From: Zerene cesonia | Taxonomy: Eukaryota; Arthropoda; Insecta; Lepidoptera; Pieridae | Assembly: GCF_012273895.1 (NCBI RefSeq) | Contig: NC_052118.1 | Location: forward strand, 4,861,164 to 4,925,163 | Length of the DNA stretch: 64,000 bases | Direction: 5' to 3' | Shown: piece by piece, positions 14,016 to 26,678 of the stretch | Numbering within the stretch: the first letter of the stretch is position 1 | How the letters are laid out: each line of letters opens with the position of its first letter | Program-made: the position numbers and the translations under genes | Notes under the pieces: model-generated | Seen by the model: only the letters and a program-made list of their open reading frames with translations | Database searches by the model: none | What the model was told of the DNA's origin: nothing

Positions 14016-14092
14016 AGTATAATTGCATAACTGCATAGCTTCTCATAAAAGCCGATTCACAAAAGGAAAATCTTCGCTAGTATTTATCTTCG
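14016..14092 (+). repeat. Right copy of the 77-bp duplication flanking the gap
   Basis: Exact copy of 12939-13015 starting at the first base after the gap; the sequence then continues uniquely from 14093. Confidence 0.95.
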
Positions 14093-14261
14093 TCTCTTTA
14101 TCTGACATTCCCTGCGTAACATTTCGGATTATTCGTTTGATATTCAACTCTACTGTATTACAAAACAAAATATTGCTAACTTCGCGGAAACAGGCGGAGC
14201 CGTGCAACTATTACAATTCACTTCAGGAGCTATTTTCACTGCGTGAACAAGATTTCTTTTA

Positions 14262-14502
14262 GTATTTTCTTGTGTTTGGTTTCACGCGAGTATTATACAT
14301 TTAGAAATTAAAAACTTTTCAACGGATTTTAAACGCGATTTATTCATTATATTATTAACCCGACGTTTCGAACACTTTACAACGAGCGTGGTCAGGTCAG
14401 TCTCCCCGTGACCACGCTCGCTGTAAAGTGTTCGAAACGTCGGGTTAATAATATAATGAATAAATCGCGTTTAAAATCTGTTGAAAAGTTTTTAATTTCT
14501 AA
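14262..14502. mobile_element. Palindromic element with 92-bp near-perfect arms
   Basis: The arms 14303-14394 and 14409-14500 are inverted copies with two mismatches around a 14-nt loop. The outer part reads CTTGTGTTTGGTTTCACGCG. A 13-bp direct repeat AAGATTTCTTTTA (14249-14261 and 14503-14515) flanks the unit and may be a target-site duplication. Relatives are at 15575-15745, 49866-50019 and a half copy at 19676-19760. It has no coding capacity. Confidence 0.85.
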
Positions 14503-14745
14503 AAGATTTCTTTTATTAGATTGTTGTCCATTTATGCCATATTTAAATGAGAAAGTAATATAGAAACTTTTAGTTTCTATTACTCTACCTGTACGTCACC
14601 GGTGGAGGATCGCAGACTAAATAAGCTAACGTTGCTAATACATATTAACATTCTGTTGAAGAATAATTTGAAAACTTTTGTCTTGAATGTTATTCACCAG
14701 AACTTTTAAACAAACAACGATGCCCTCTATGCCTTTATATATTAC

Positions 14746-14956
14746 TACCTGCGCCCCGCGGTTTCACCCGCGTAATCCCGCGTAAAGTCCGTAATCCGTA
14801 AGAAAATCAGGATAAAAAGTTGCCTATATGTTATTCCAGCTATCCAGCTGATAGCGCACCAAATTTCATTGCAATCGGTTCAGTGGTTTTTGCGTGAAAG
14901 AGTAACAAACACACACACATCCTTACAAACTTTCGCATTTATAATATTAGTAGGAT
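14746..14956 (+). repeat. Lepidopteran dispersed repeat, copy 1 (GCGCCCCGCGG..TTAGTAGGAT type)
   Basis: Begins CTGCGCCCCGCGGTTTCACC and ends CGCATTTATAATATTAGTAG. It contains TTGCCTATATGTTATTCCAG, the phrase AATTTCATTGCAATCGGTTC, and an ACACACAC run. It is a near twin of 44742-44946. The class (RTE-derived or Helitron-like) cannot be settled by eye. Confidence 0.75.
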
Positions 14957-15574
14957 ATGGTGTTAAAAAACTGTTAATATGAAGTAATATAAAATTCCAA
15001 CGATCTTAATCTATATAAATATGTTATAAAACAGTAACCAGACCAATTTTGTACATAAAATATTTTTAAATTAAGAGTAATAGCTATATTATATTATGCA
15101 TGTTAATTAGACATGGTCGTTTTCTTATGTCTGTATGTCTGGTTGTCTATTTATTTATAGGATATATTTTATTTGTAAAATATATTATTTAGGGGGTGGC
15201 TATCCATACAATATGCAACCAAGTTCAAAAAAAATCTTATTAAATGATTTGTCTTTGAATTGATATTCAGAAACGTAATTGAGGTTTTTAAACAGGTTGT
15301 AACTTTCAACTTTTTTATGAATAATATAAATTTTACGAAATTAAACTTGTTTTTATTAATTGATTAAGAATAATTATGTGTTTTAAGTCTTTTTTCTGGC
15401 TGTAGTTTTGGTGACCATCCATGCAAAGCCCAGCTTATCCACGCAGACTGTACAAACAACGACGCCCTCTACGCTTTCATATACATTATATCTAGACATG
15501 TATACAAATAACTATCATCACTACTCACTAACAGTTGTTAATTAATACATGTGTAAAAAATAAAAATACACAAT

Positions 15575-15745
15575 AGAAATTAAAAACTTTTTAACGGATT
15601 TTAAACGCGATTTATTCATTATATTGTTAAGCTGACGTTTCGAACACTTACGTGGTCACGGGGAGACCATGCTCGCTGTAAATTTTAATTTCTAAATGTA
15701 CACTATGTAATAATACTCGCGTAAAATCAAACACAAGAAAATACT
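15575..15745 (-). mobile_element. Second copy of the palindromic element, one arm deleted
   Basis: Starts with the same arm as 14303 (ATTAAAAACTTTTTAACGG, GACGTTTCGAACACTT, GTGGTCACGGGGAGACC). The returning arm is collapsed to CATGCTCGCTGTAAATTTTA. The outer tail CGCGTAAAATCAAACACAAG is the inverse of the start of the 14262 unit, so this copy is inverted relative to it. Confidence 0.75.
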
Positions 15746-18507
15746 AAAAATGCACAATAATATATTAAATTTACTTATGATATCTTCAAATAACATACCA
15801 CTCTCTGTTATTAGGAAGGATAATGAGCATTTAGCTCAGCGCTTTGAAATGAAGCTCACAAACATGTAGTTGGACTTGTTAGCTGTCTGCCCTCAACACG
15901 TTTAATATCTTGCTACATCTAGTGACGTGGTACAGGAAAATTACACAATACTACGCGTTCAATATCTTGAATTTCCTCTCATTATACCAATTGAGAATAA
16001 CAAAATAATTACTGTCATAATTATTAAACAGCTTTTGGTTACATTAACTTCTTTGACAGTGATATTTTTGAACTATATATGAGTTCCAGAATATTATTCT
16101 AAGTCGAAATATACGAATTATCATACAAGATATAATTATATATATAAAACAACCATCATTATAGGCTCCGTACTGAAGAATTTGTGAAACTTTCCCATGT
16201 TTTTCTTCTGTTTTTCCCAATATCTGAAATAATAATCCGAAAAAGACTGTATTAAGAAAGCTATGCTTTTTCGCCAGTATTATTACAATGTAAGGAATTA
16301 ATAATAAATTGGACTATTTACCATCAACAAGATGTTGCTATCGACATTGTATGCTCTAATTCTACTCCGATATCCCCCATTTGCATCCTCGACAAAGCAC
16401 CCTTAGTACCCCGTTAAAGCTTTCTCCATACTATAATATATCTATAGAGCTTACATGCGATATACGGGTGCAGATAAATAGACAAAAGTACTTTCTCTAC
16501 CTAAATTGAAATATACTAGACTAAATATACTATAGACTTTATTATTTTCTCAAAGGTGATGATTTTCCTCTTTTTACTCTGAAATGGAGAAGGATAAGAT
16601 AAAATGCTGTATACAGAAATTTGAGTTTAGCTATAGCATGAGGAAAAGACTTAAAACTGTAACTATTGACGCTGTTACAAAAATATTACTCGAAATTCTA
16701 GCGAATGCCATCAAATGTATTCAATTTTATTCTGCGGCAGGTGAATGTTCCGAAGGAGATACAACCGAATCCATACTCCAGGTGTCCGCGAACAATACAA
16801 TTCTGCGAACAAATCGTGTCGTCCGCGCCTGCACGTCCTCACTTCGCTCACAAGTGACGGGTAACTAATGCCCCTCCTCCAGAGCTATGAATCGAACAAT
16901 ATACTGGGAACATAATCATTCACGCGAACATCTAGTACATAAATTGTGAAACATACACTCACTTTATCCTACACTATAATTTTTCTAACATCTATGCCAA
17001 CGGCAGCGCATTGATTTATAGTCTACTTTTCAAAACCTGAGCTCTTCCTAAGAATCTATCAAGGTCTTATCGACGATATTAAATACGTTCTTAATGGAGA
17101 GCGAGTGGCATTAACGTAGTTTTTTTCAACATAAAATGGGTGAGTCAATTACGTTAATTAAATTTATCGAAGTCAAATGCATTTATTCATAACGACTGAA
17201 AGCATTGAAGGAAGTCGTTTTCAATAACCTTTTTTTGAATGTTATGAAAATCCTTAATCGGTCAATTTACTTTATCATATTTATTTTAGAGATAACAAGA
17301 GTTCGGACTACATACAATCGCTTTATGGATAATTGAAAATATTTCCTTCTTCACGATTGTTTGTTCACCTTTAGATATTTAATTGTCCATGACGTGATAA
17401 AACCACACAGCATTACAGTTAGTTTTCAATGCACTAATATTTTAATCCTTTACATGTAAAGAAATTTTAAATTAAGCACGTCATAATGACGTTACTTTTA
17501 TAACCTACTACGTTAAATCAAATATTAAATTAATATGTATAAATAGAGTGATTTGAAAAAATTAAAGAATAGAAAAAGTTTGATTAAAGAGGGATATTAC
17601 ATAAACATTTTTAAATATTTATGAATGCAACTACCTACTGCTATGAAATATCAATTATAAGTTGTACCTAAATACCAATGAGGTTAACATTATACCTGCA
17701 CTCATTTCTATAAAAAATACTGTACAAAATATTTCTCTAAAATAAATAAATAATTATACAAACAATAAATTATTTCTCGTGAACTACACAGTAAGAATGT
17801 TTAATTTAAAGTAGAAAACAATGATATCGCGAATTGCTCTATAAACATTCAGGTTGATTTACATCAGCGATCAATCAAACAAACGCGAGCGCCCATAAAT
17901 AAAATTGTTTCTCGCCGTTAATGCATCAATTTAATTGTGGTCATAAAAGGGATGGTCTGATTTACAGCTTGATTTTATAACTGCCCAGTGCGAACTTTAT
18001 AGACCCCTATCTGTAATTATAATAATGTTTGTAAACGTTTTATGAGAATACATATACTCCCGTTTTAATATAAAGTAAAGGGCAGTAGTATGCACTTATG
18101 TATATGTTTAGACGCTATTGCTCCCCTGGTGCAGTGGTTATCTGAGGTACTCTATGTCCAATTCCCGGTGGACAGTATCAAAAAAGCAACACTAGGTCTG
18201 CCAGGAAACAAAAGAGTCGCTACCTATGTGTCACTTACCTAGTACTTGTCCGTATAAACAATCGATGAGAGGAACAGAAGGAACTTCAAAGAGTGTTAAA
18301 ATATTACCTGTGGGTACTTAATAGTTTATGTACACTGAATAATAAAATAATTGTCTCATGTTTGAATAAAGACAGAACAATTGAATAAAACTTTATTTAT
18401 TTATTATTTAATTCCAAATTTCAGATATGTTATTACGCAATCTGTCAGTCAACCTGTTATCCATCTGTTATAACGTAACCTCGTTACAACAGGAGAGACT
18501 AATAATC
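15746..18507. other. Non-coding DNA; one unrecognised 94-codon frame
   Basis: The frame 16584-16868 on the plus strand starts with ATG and is lysine- and serine-rich, with no motif or splice support. A weak SINE-like stretch lies at 18118-18245 (CTGGTGCAGTGGTTATC, then CCAATTCCCGG). Otherwise featureless. Confidence 0.45.
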
Positions 18508-18868
18508 CCTACTAATATTATAAATGCAAAAGTAACTCTGTCTGTCTGTCTGTCTGTCTGTTACGCTTTCATGCCTAAACCACCGAACCGATTTTGATAA
18601 AATTTGGTATGAAGATAGAACTGAACTTGGGAAAGGACATAGGATAATTTTTATTGCGAAAAAAGGGTAGAAAGGGTCGAAAGAGGGGATGAAAGTTTGT
18701 ATGAAAGTTCGTTATTGTCAAACCGATTTTGATGAAACTTTGTATGAAGATGGAGCTAAACGTGGGAAAGAACAAACCATACTTATTAATGTGAAGAAAA
18801 TACTCCTTACCATGTCGCGCGATATAAGCGAATTCTACGCGGGCGAAGCCGCGGGCGAAAAGCTAGTA
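18508..18868 (+). repeat. Dispersed repeat with (CTGT)n microsatellite
   Basis: Runs from CTACTAATATTATAAATGCA through a tetranucleotide CTGT tract (18538-18561), two copies of an ACCGATTTTGATRAAAYTTK phrase, to CGGGCGAAGCCGCGGGCGAA and AAGCTAGT. This is the common lepidopteran CCGCGGGC-ended repeat; short frames inside it on either strand are not genes. Confidence 0.78.
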
Positions 18869-18949
18869 CTTTCATATAAAAATATGTGTGATCACATCAC
18901 AATATTTATTTAAATACATTTAAGTATTCGTTAAATTGTCTAATAAACA

Positions 18950-19157
18950 ATCACTATCACTACATAGTATAAAACACTTCCCTTCGCTTCGCTTTCGCTT
19001 CCCGCGTCTGTATGTTTGTATGCTTAGATCTTTAAAACTATACAACGCATTTTGATAAGGCTTTTTAATAGATAAAGTGATTCAAGAGGAAGGTTTATAA
19101 TTAACATCTATTAAACTCTCCTAATTTAATGCGTGCGAAGCCGCGGGCAAAAGCAAG
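18950..19157 (+). repeat. CCGCGGGC-ended dispersed repeat, copy 2
   Basis: TCACTATCACTACATAGTAT, TTAAAACTATACAACGCATT, TTGATAAGGC, GATTCAAGAGGAAGG and GCGTGCGAAGCCGCGGGCAA. Same family as 8465-8680, sitting 80 bp downstream of the related 18508 repeat. Confidence 0.74.
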
Positions 19158-19675
19158 TTTTATTGAAGTATAATATGAAAACCAAATATCGTAGCTAATA
19201 TAGCTTTCTAAACTGTTCAAGCGGAAAAATTCCCCACCTTGCGCATTAGTATAAGATTAATTGTCTCTTTAAAGTAAAAGTACGGCCTTCTTAACAATTA
19301 CGGGAAGCACCAACAGATAATCCCTTTTATTGCTTTAATTGACTTACATTGCCAAAGTCACGCTGAAATTGAAATTAATTCAGTTTGCGCTTAAATTAAA
19401 GCCATAGAGACCGTATTATACTCAATTTATGTTTGTGTTCTTTGTTATCACAATGAAGTACGTTTAAATATAAATTTTCAACACAATATGGCAGTCTGTA
19501 GGTACTAATATCAATTTTCTCCATATAGTACCTACCTTAAATGCTTGACAAAGTAGGTCATGTGGATTGAATCATCCAGATTGAATTTCTTGATCTGCTG
19601 CTGCGAAATTATAGTAAGTCTTAGTATATTCTTGAGTTTGTTTTTAAAAGAGTATAATACATTTAGTTATTTATT

Positions 19676-19760
19676 TAAATTAAAGACTTTTTAATGTATT
19701 TTGAATGCGATTTATTTTCTATGCTTATTTATACCGACGTTTCGAACACTTTGTCAATGT
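19676..19760 (+). repeat. Half copy of the palindromic element
   Basis: ATTAAAGACTTTTTAATGTA, GCGATTTATTTTCTATGC and CCGACGTTTCGAACACTTTG match one arm of the 14262 element; the second arm is absent. Confidence 0.6.
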
Positions 19761-22700
19761 TTATAGCTTGACCTTCAGGATATTGATTTACAAATTACAT
19801 TAAAAGTCACATGTGCATTATACTATTTCACATTAAATAAGTTTGAGATTAGGAATTATATAGAGTGGTATAAATTGTTATTCAAAAGTCACACGTAATT
19901 AATTTTAACGATCGTATTCAGCAAGTTTATATAAAGTTTATATTAAGTAGTGTGTAAATGAGTCTGGATATTCGCAAGTACTAAATACGCGCCTCCATGT
20001 TGAGTTTTAAATACGTTTCAGATATGATATTGTTTTATTACATTTTGCACCCTGAATTATAATTATATATAATCGCATATGAATAAAACGTATACGTTGT
20101 AAATTTTTATTTTTATTATTAAGTACATAGTATACTCATATTAAGGTGCGACATCCAATTCTGTTAATGGTATTATTAAATCAGACCATGTTCTCGTCCA
20201 CGATCTAATATCATATTTATAAATAAGGGCATTATAATTAGTTTAAACCAAAGAAAACATAGCACACACACATACATCTATTACGCATACACGAATCTGC
20301 ACTACTATATAAAATGTAACTGTACGAATATATTCTGTGATTGAACATTATAAATCTCTGCTATCGGTGAAACTTTATTTTTATTTCCCTATGTAATATG
20401 GAGGTATCATCGATCATTCTAGCAAGTGATAACGGAAAAAAAGCATAACGAACAAACTGCAATTTAAGCCAACAGCACTTGATGAAAACCTTGTACCAGA
20501 AAACTTGAATTTGAACTGTGAAGATATATTTTTGCATTTGCAGCAGAACTCATTCTGTAACCAATATTTTCAACTTCTCGACAACACCAATTCAATCTTT
20601 GTGAAATCAACGAGAATTTACATATAAAAAGACCGATCTGTTTTACATAAATCGATTTACGTACCTATCCTTTCTCAAATAAAGGCTTTTTCTTTTGCGA
20701 TTTCTAAATAAAGTTTATTTGTAAACAAAGTATAAATTGCTCTTGGGTATTACCAAATAAAAGTTGGAGCAAGCCGTAAAATTATTTGCAATTTTTCCTC
20801 CAATGGGTACCGTTAAGAGGGGAATTTCATAACTGTTTTAATATAAATAATGTCAAGAAATTATGTGATTGTTTATTTATAAATATACATTTATGTTGTA
20901 TCCTCATATATGTAGATAACTACACATTCGTTGAGTAGGTAATCAATTCTAAAACAAAGAACAGTTTGTATAACATTATATACATATATAAACAACACTC
21001 GAAACAACAGCATTCGAAAAACAAGTTAATTTGTCAATTTAAAAATATTTGAATAAAGATTCTTTTCAACATTGTATTATGAATACCAAGTCGCTTACAA
21101 AATCGGTAAGCTTAATAGAAACAAAAAACGTAATTCCTTTTGATATCGACAAACACAGATCCCAAAGGATCTTAAATAAAAATGAGTTTGCAAGCCGCAA
21201 ATTCAATACCTTTTTGTATGAAATTATCTTTACGAACTTATTATTATTGATTTATATTCAGTTATAATTATTTTCATAATTATTGGAATGTCAATTATAT
21301 AAATGTAGCCGTAGTTGTATAAAATATACGGACTAGACGATATCAAAATCAATTTAACTGGTCTTGTGTACTACATATAAAGTATAAATTAATTTACGAG
21401 TCTTACACGTTTCTACCATAATATAAATTGTGACATAGGTAACAGTAGTTTATATTTTTGATTAATTTATTACTTGAACTTTATAATTACATATAATTCG
21501 ATGGAAAATTTATAACTCGCTAGAGAGGGAGATATCAATAAAAAATTTTAAAGTAATTTTGCAAAAACTTTGGAGGGGTTTTAGTATTATATTGAGTGAA
21601 ATTTTGAACTTTGTATCGTGTTGCTATATTTCACTCATGAACGATAAATTAATGGGTTTTGCTTATTGTCCTTGTTCTACAATCCGAGTTTGTGATTCAT
21701 TCAATGTTTGCATATTCCTCACTAATTGTTTCAAATGCTTGGAGATAGTTCGGAGCCTTAGTTTGTTGCGTGCCGCTTTACTTCCCTCTATTAAGCTTTA
21801 CACCGAAACTATGTATGGAAGTATGTAAATATTATATATATTATGTATAAGGAAGTGTAATACTAAATAAGGCTTCTTTTTTGTTAAACATCGCCTTAAT
21901 GAGATTCTGACTCAGACATACCTATCTGAAAATTATGTATAGAGGCAAAATCAAATAGCAAAAATTGAATTCTATTTAAAGTATATAATTGTATTTATAT
22001 ATATCAACTCATATACAGTAACAGAACATAACATGGAGAAGAATGGAAGCTAATTACACAATATTTAAAATATTCGATTACTATACACGTACGTAAGAGC
22101 GCTACTTGAAATTATATTAGTGTAGAACAATATAAAAGAAGCAGCCCGGGAATCAAGCATATATGATTTTAATCTTCTTCGTTTTTACTGTTCGGCAAGC
22201 TCATGAGTCCTTTCATCGTCGAACTTATACAATCTTTTGTTGCTTTGTTATTTCGAAAGATCGACGTTGAATAAGCTACGGACTTTTTCTAGGCTTTTTA
22301 TACAAAGAGTGTAATTTAGGAACATATGCAGAATCACGAGAAATCGGATTCTCTTATAATCAGATTAATTTATTCTAATTAACACTTGGTTCATACCTTT
22401 CCGCATAACCTACGCAAAATTTCCAGATTGGACACCCACACAAGTATCCTGTCCAGTAATATTAATATTATACATAAACATTTCAAACTATGAAAATTAG
22501 TTCCTTCTTTTTTATAAGTCATTTTTTTAATCAACTTTATTATATAACATAGTATCGACATATAGATTCCGTTCCCATAAGATTTTCGGGGTAAAAACTA
22601 TCCTATATCCATCTAGGTTTTCAAAGCTTGTATGTTCTAAATTATATCTACTTATGACAGTAGTAGGGACTTATATGAAATGTCTGTATTTCTAAAAATA

Positions 22701-22836
22701 AACGTGCTCCATATGTTATTTGTATGTTTCATAAATTGCAAATCATTGCTTTATTAATTATGACTAAATTAGCTTTTAGGGCAATATTTATTTCAAATCT
22801 TAAATTTTCCACTGTTAGTTAATAGAAATATAAAAC

Positions 22837-22872
22837 ATTCTTATATTATGTTAATGAATATAATATAAGAAT
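22837..22872. repeat. 13-bp inverted repeat, AT-rich
   Basis: ATTCTTATATTAT (22837-22849) is inverted at 22860-22872. Low complexity, so it may be chance. Confidence 0.45.
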
Positions 22873-23577
22873 TAAAGAAAAATAAAAGTCTACTATGCTA
22901 CAAAAACAATATCAAAAATTTTATGATATACTATTTTCGACCATTAAATGCGAGTGTTTAAAATCTTTCTTTGCAAGAAATGAAAAATCTTTTCCTACGT
23001 ATGAACTATATTCCTATGTGGTGTGAATATTTAAATATTTTATGAACTTTAAACCAAAAATTTTATAGAAGTGATCTATTGTGACGTCATAAATATGCGA
23101 ATCGCTTTTTAATTGCACTTAGCTGCGCTGTTGGAAAACAGAATGTGAATTTTTAAAGCAAAATATTATTTATAGCTTCACATGCAGAACTTCAATATTT
23201 TAGCAAACATTTTAATCCTTTGTTTTACAATAAAGCGCTTCCATCACAATATCATAATTGGTGGATTTACAAATTTGTATATCTTTATTTCGTTTAATAT
23301 TATAAAAATAAATGTCCTTGAAATCCAATTTTATAGAAGAACAAAAAAAAAACTTTAAGAGAACGAAATATAGTACACAAATATACTAAATTCGTACAGT
23401 TTAAGTCTTTTCATTTGTATCGATGAAACGATTACTTCATTTGTCATAGAATGATTATGACTACTAGTATATCCTTACTTATACTATATTTATAGTGGGT
23501 CGATATTAGTGAGAAACATTGATGATTCTCACAATAACGACGAACACACAAAAGAAGTCGCTGCGTATTATTATTTC

Positions 23578-23695
23578 ATACTATAATCTCTCTACTAAAT
23601 TTCAACCAAATCGGCTAAGTAGTTCTTGAGGTTAGGGCGTTTAAGAAAACAAACAAAATCTTCATCTTTATATACTAGTAAAGATTCTCGAATTG
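23578..23695 (+). repeat. Degenerate 3' end of a dispersed repeat
   Basis: TAAATTTCAACCAAATCGGC, AGTAGTTCTTGAGGTTAGGG and ACTAGTAAAGATT match the same tail phrase as 36236-36375 in weaker form. Confidence 0.5.
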
Positions 23696-24224
23696 TAAAT
23701 CACATTCAAACGACTCATAGAAAAATGTATATGTCGTATTCGTTTATTTAAAAAAAGAACACGTGACCACGTGATACCGCTATGCACCTTCGACACGATA
23801 ACGAAATTTTTTGCAATAGTATAATATCTATATACTAAGTAGATAATTGTTTTAATATCTGTGTATTTTATACAAGGGTATTAAACAAAACACATTTTTA
23901 AAGCAGGTGTAATTAAAATGTTATGATGCTAACATTAAAATTCCATCAATTTTACGTTGAAATAAACACATAGGTATTTGGCATGAGCCTAGAGGTAATT
24001 TGAATAAGTATCATTATGGTAAAACCAGTTACGTGCACATCAAAATGATGAAATTATTATCATACTCTGCCTTTTTGAAATGATTATATTTTCACTTGAA
24101 ACGTAATATTCATTTTTATATATGACTCTATATAAATAATTGAATATCATGAAATGATCTGCGAACAGCTGTCTACTTATGTATGCAATTGGTTGATAAC
24201 CTATATAAAAATATTAATAATTAA

Positions 24225-24350
24225 AGAAAATGTTTGTTTATTTCAATACGTTAATCTCAGAAACTACTTGACCAATTTCTATAATACTTACATCGTTGGA
24301 TATGTTCGTATCCTTCCTGATTAAAATCGCCAAGAGAGATGAGACCACTT
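24225..24350 (-). repeat. Degenerate dispersed-repeat fragment, opposite orientation to 36236
   Basis: On the plus strand it reads TGTTTGTTTATTTCAATACG, TTAATCTCAGAAACTACTTG and CCAATTTCTATAATACTTAC, the complement of the 36236 tail phrase. Confidence 0.45.
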
Positions 24351-25099
24351 AGTTGATTCTATAATTGAAACGTGTTTTTCAGTTATTTATTTAACTATAT
24401 TATTTACTTTTTCGTTTTGTAATTTTTATTCTTTAAAAAATTGTCTCATATTTATAATAAACAACAACTATTAGCCCTAACAGTTTCTAGCAGAAACTTT
24501 ACCTTAATGCTATATGTTTAAAATGCTCAAATAAAACAGCTAACTAAATTGTCCTTCAGTAATTCGCTTTACTTGGAACCACGTTTGAAGTATTTTATCT
24601 AAAAGTGAAGCAATGCTTTTAAACAAAATTGATCAGTAATCAAATAAGATCGCTACTTCAGATGCAGTCTATAAACAGTATGTTCATCTATATAAGCGAG
24701 TTTGTTAACTTGCTCCTCGACGGATCTATTATAACAACATGATGTTGGTAACTAATTAATATGAATCCATATCTCTCGTAGAGTATCAGGTGGCGTTGCT
24801 TTTGTTTCTGTCTATTTGAACTAAAATATAAGACAGATAAAAAAATACTTTCTTTAAACATTCATGATTTATATACACGTCACATTTCTTTTCGTTTTTC
24901 GGACTTTACCAAGATACTTACCAAGAATAGCATCATTAACACTTTAATCTTGGCATTTCATTCAGTGTGGTTTTATAAAATATTTTTGTACTTGCATTAA
25001 AATTCAATTCAACTTATTTATAATCAAGATTCATTCAGAAAATTGAGGTCGTCATCCCAATGAGCGATAAATTATGTCAGTCAGTGCATCAAGAGCCCA

Positions 25100-25107
25100 T
25101 GACGTCA
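25100..25107. promoter_or_regulatory. Consensus CRE/ATF site TGACGTCA
   Basis: A perfect 8-bp palindrome in a locally GC-rich patch (CCATGACGTCACGTATGCGT) that contrasts with flanking AT-rich DNA. No gene is adjacent, so an enhancer role is speculative. Confidence 0.35.
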
Positions 25108-26018
25108 CGTATGCGTGGCTTACGGGGGGATGGATGAGGGCAGTGGGTACTCGACAATAATAAATTCGTTTACGCCTGTATAAAATATTCTATACATGAA
25201 TAATTTATTTGACACGCTGGAAAAAAGATTATCAACGTACACTGCTTTACTTGTAATTCTTTATTACAGCCAACAGGTATAGTTTTTAATTTCAACACAG
25301 TTAATAATAAATCACAACAGCGCACAAACACTTATTTACTTCTTTAATTTCAGACAATTCAATATTATTGTTATTTATAATAAGGGGGTTGGATACCTGC
25401 ATCACAAGATACGCAAATTTCGAGTTACCGCACGATTAAAATAATCTCAATTTCATTTTATATTAAGCACTTAATTTTATTTTATATATGTTAATTCGTA
25501 AACAGAGGAGGATACGTATTAGAGCATCATAAACTATCGGAATAATATAATGATAGTTTAATAAATAGTATTAGTTTTACAATAACACTACAAGAGTCAT
25601 ATGTGTATATATTTATCAAGTAATCATATATTTATTTCAATTAAACGTTTTAGAAATTTAATGAATTGATAAGATACATTGATATTTCTTTAAAAAAGCT
25701 CTTTCTATCTTCTTATATAATCTATGATTCAATTAAGAATCAACGAAGAAACATTTTTATAATAAACCTGTCAATTGCAATTGCAACCAAGAATTGACTC
25801 CCATCTTATAGATAGCTAAGCTTTAAAGCTGAAGCTGATGTTACTACATGTTCACACATATTCCTATATTAAATTTTATTCTTCTTTAACGCAAGCATTC
25901 ATATCGTACAATTACTTGCAAATGTATGTAATATTTTTTAACGGCACGGCACGCTTTGAAATAAAATAAAAATAAACAAAATAGGTTAGCCCAATCGAAA
26001 GTACTGAGGTAACAACTA

Positions 26019-26060
26019 CTAATTGAAATCCTCCTCCTTTTTGAAGTTGGTTAAAAAAGC
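26019..26060 (-). repeat. End fragment of the 37396-type repeat
   Basis: AATCCTCCTCCTTTTTGAAG followed by TTGGTTAAAAAAGC resembles the usual end phrase of that family. Confidence 0.45.
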
Positions 26061-26087
26061 TCCAATAACAAATCCTGTTTAGAATAC

Positions 26088-26617
26088 TTACTAATATTAT
26101 AAACGAGAAGGTGACTTTGTGTTTTTTTGTATTCCTTTAATGCAAAACTGAGCAACAAAATTGCGTGATTTTTTAACTGGAGATAGTTGATGTGATCGAG
26201 AATGAGACAAAGGCTACTTTGTCTCATTCAAAAAAACTTCCACTTCCTTTAAAATGGTATGCGGATTGCAGACTTTCATGAGTACAAAAAAACATTTATT
26301 ATTCTCCTTAGAAATTTACCCCCAACCCCTTAGAACGGGTCAAATTTTATTTGGGACTTTTTGCAGTTTCGTGGTAGGAAGCTAAAAATTGGTACACAGA
26401 CTCTTTGTTACACACGAAAATAAGCTGCTATAGTTTTTGGAAATCTTCCCCAACCCCTGAAAATAGGGGAAGGAATTTTTTGTAAGGCTCTCAGCACAAT
26501 TAGTGAGGATTTATGTGTAATACAAATAAACCAAAAATAGAATAATTTTGTCAAAATGTGTAAGTACTCTTTTGTGCAGGAAAGGGAAACCGAGTTACAC
26601 CGAATTTAATGCGAGCG
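26088..26617 (+). repeat. Long degenerate dispersed repeat
   Basis: Begins TACTTACTAATATTATAAACG, the usual start phrase of the 18508 family, and ends near ACCGAATTTAATGCGAGCG. The interior contains GAGACAAAGGCTACTTTGTC, an 8-bp inverted repeat. No coding capacity. Confidence 0.55.
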
Positions 26618-26628
26618 CTTTTAATATT

Positions 26629-26678
26629 TAGTGAAATATACTCTTTGACAAATTTTTGTCAAAGAGTATATTTCACTA
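26629..26678. repeat. Perfect 24-bp inverted repeat with 2-nt spacer
   Basis: The left arm 26629-26652 (TAGTGAAATATACTCTTTGA plus CAAA) and right arm 26655-26678 are exact complements. It lies immediately after the 26088-26617 repeat. It could be a remnant of a palindromic transposon or a recent inverted duplication. Confidence 0.85.

Larger units (their letters stand above)
19158..26018. other. Long AT-rich non-coding stretch
   Basis: Contains the half palindrome, degenerate repeat ends (23578, 24225) and the CRE site; a further decayed repeat is possible around 22565-22660. Open frames at 21049-21267 and 21559-21828 are AT-rich with no motif. Confidence 0.5.

Noticed and set aside
12946..14046. 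Three 348-358-codon open frames across the N gap
   Set aside because: They are made almost wholly of N-derived unknown residues; the real flanks contribute a few codons only.
16584..16868. 94-codon plus-strand frame starting with ATG
   Set aside because: No domain, repeat or splice evidence; plausible by chance in 64 kb.
18118..18245. Possible second tRNA-derived SINE (GTGCAGTGGTTATC with CCAATTCCCGG)
   Set aside because: The B-box match is poor and no second copy is seen in the window; noted only within the region description.
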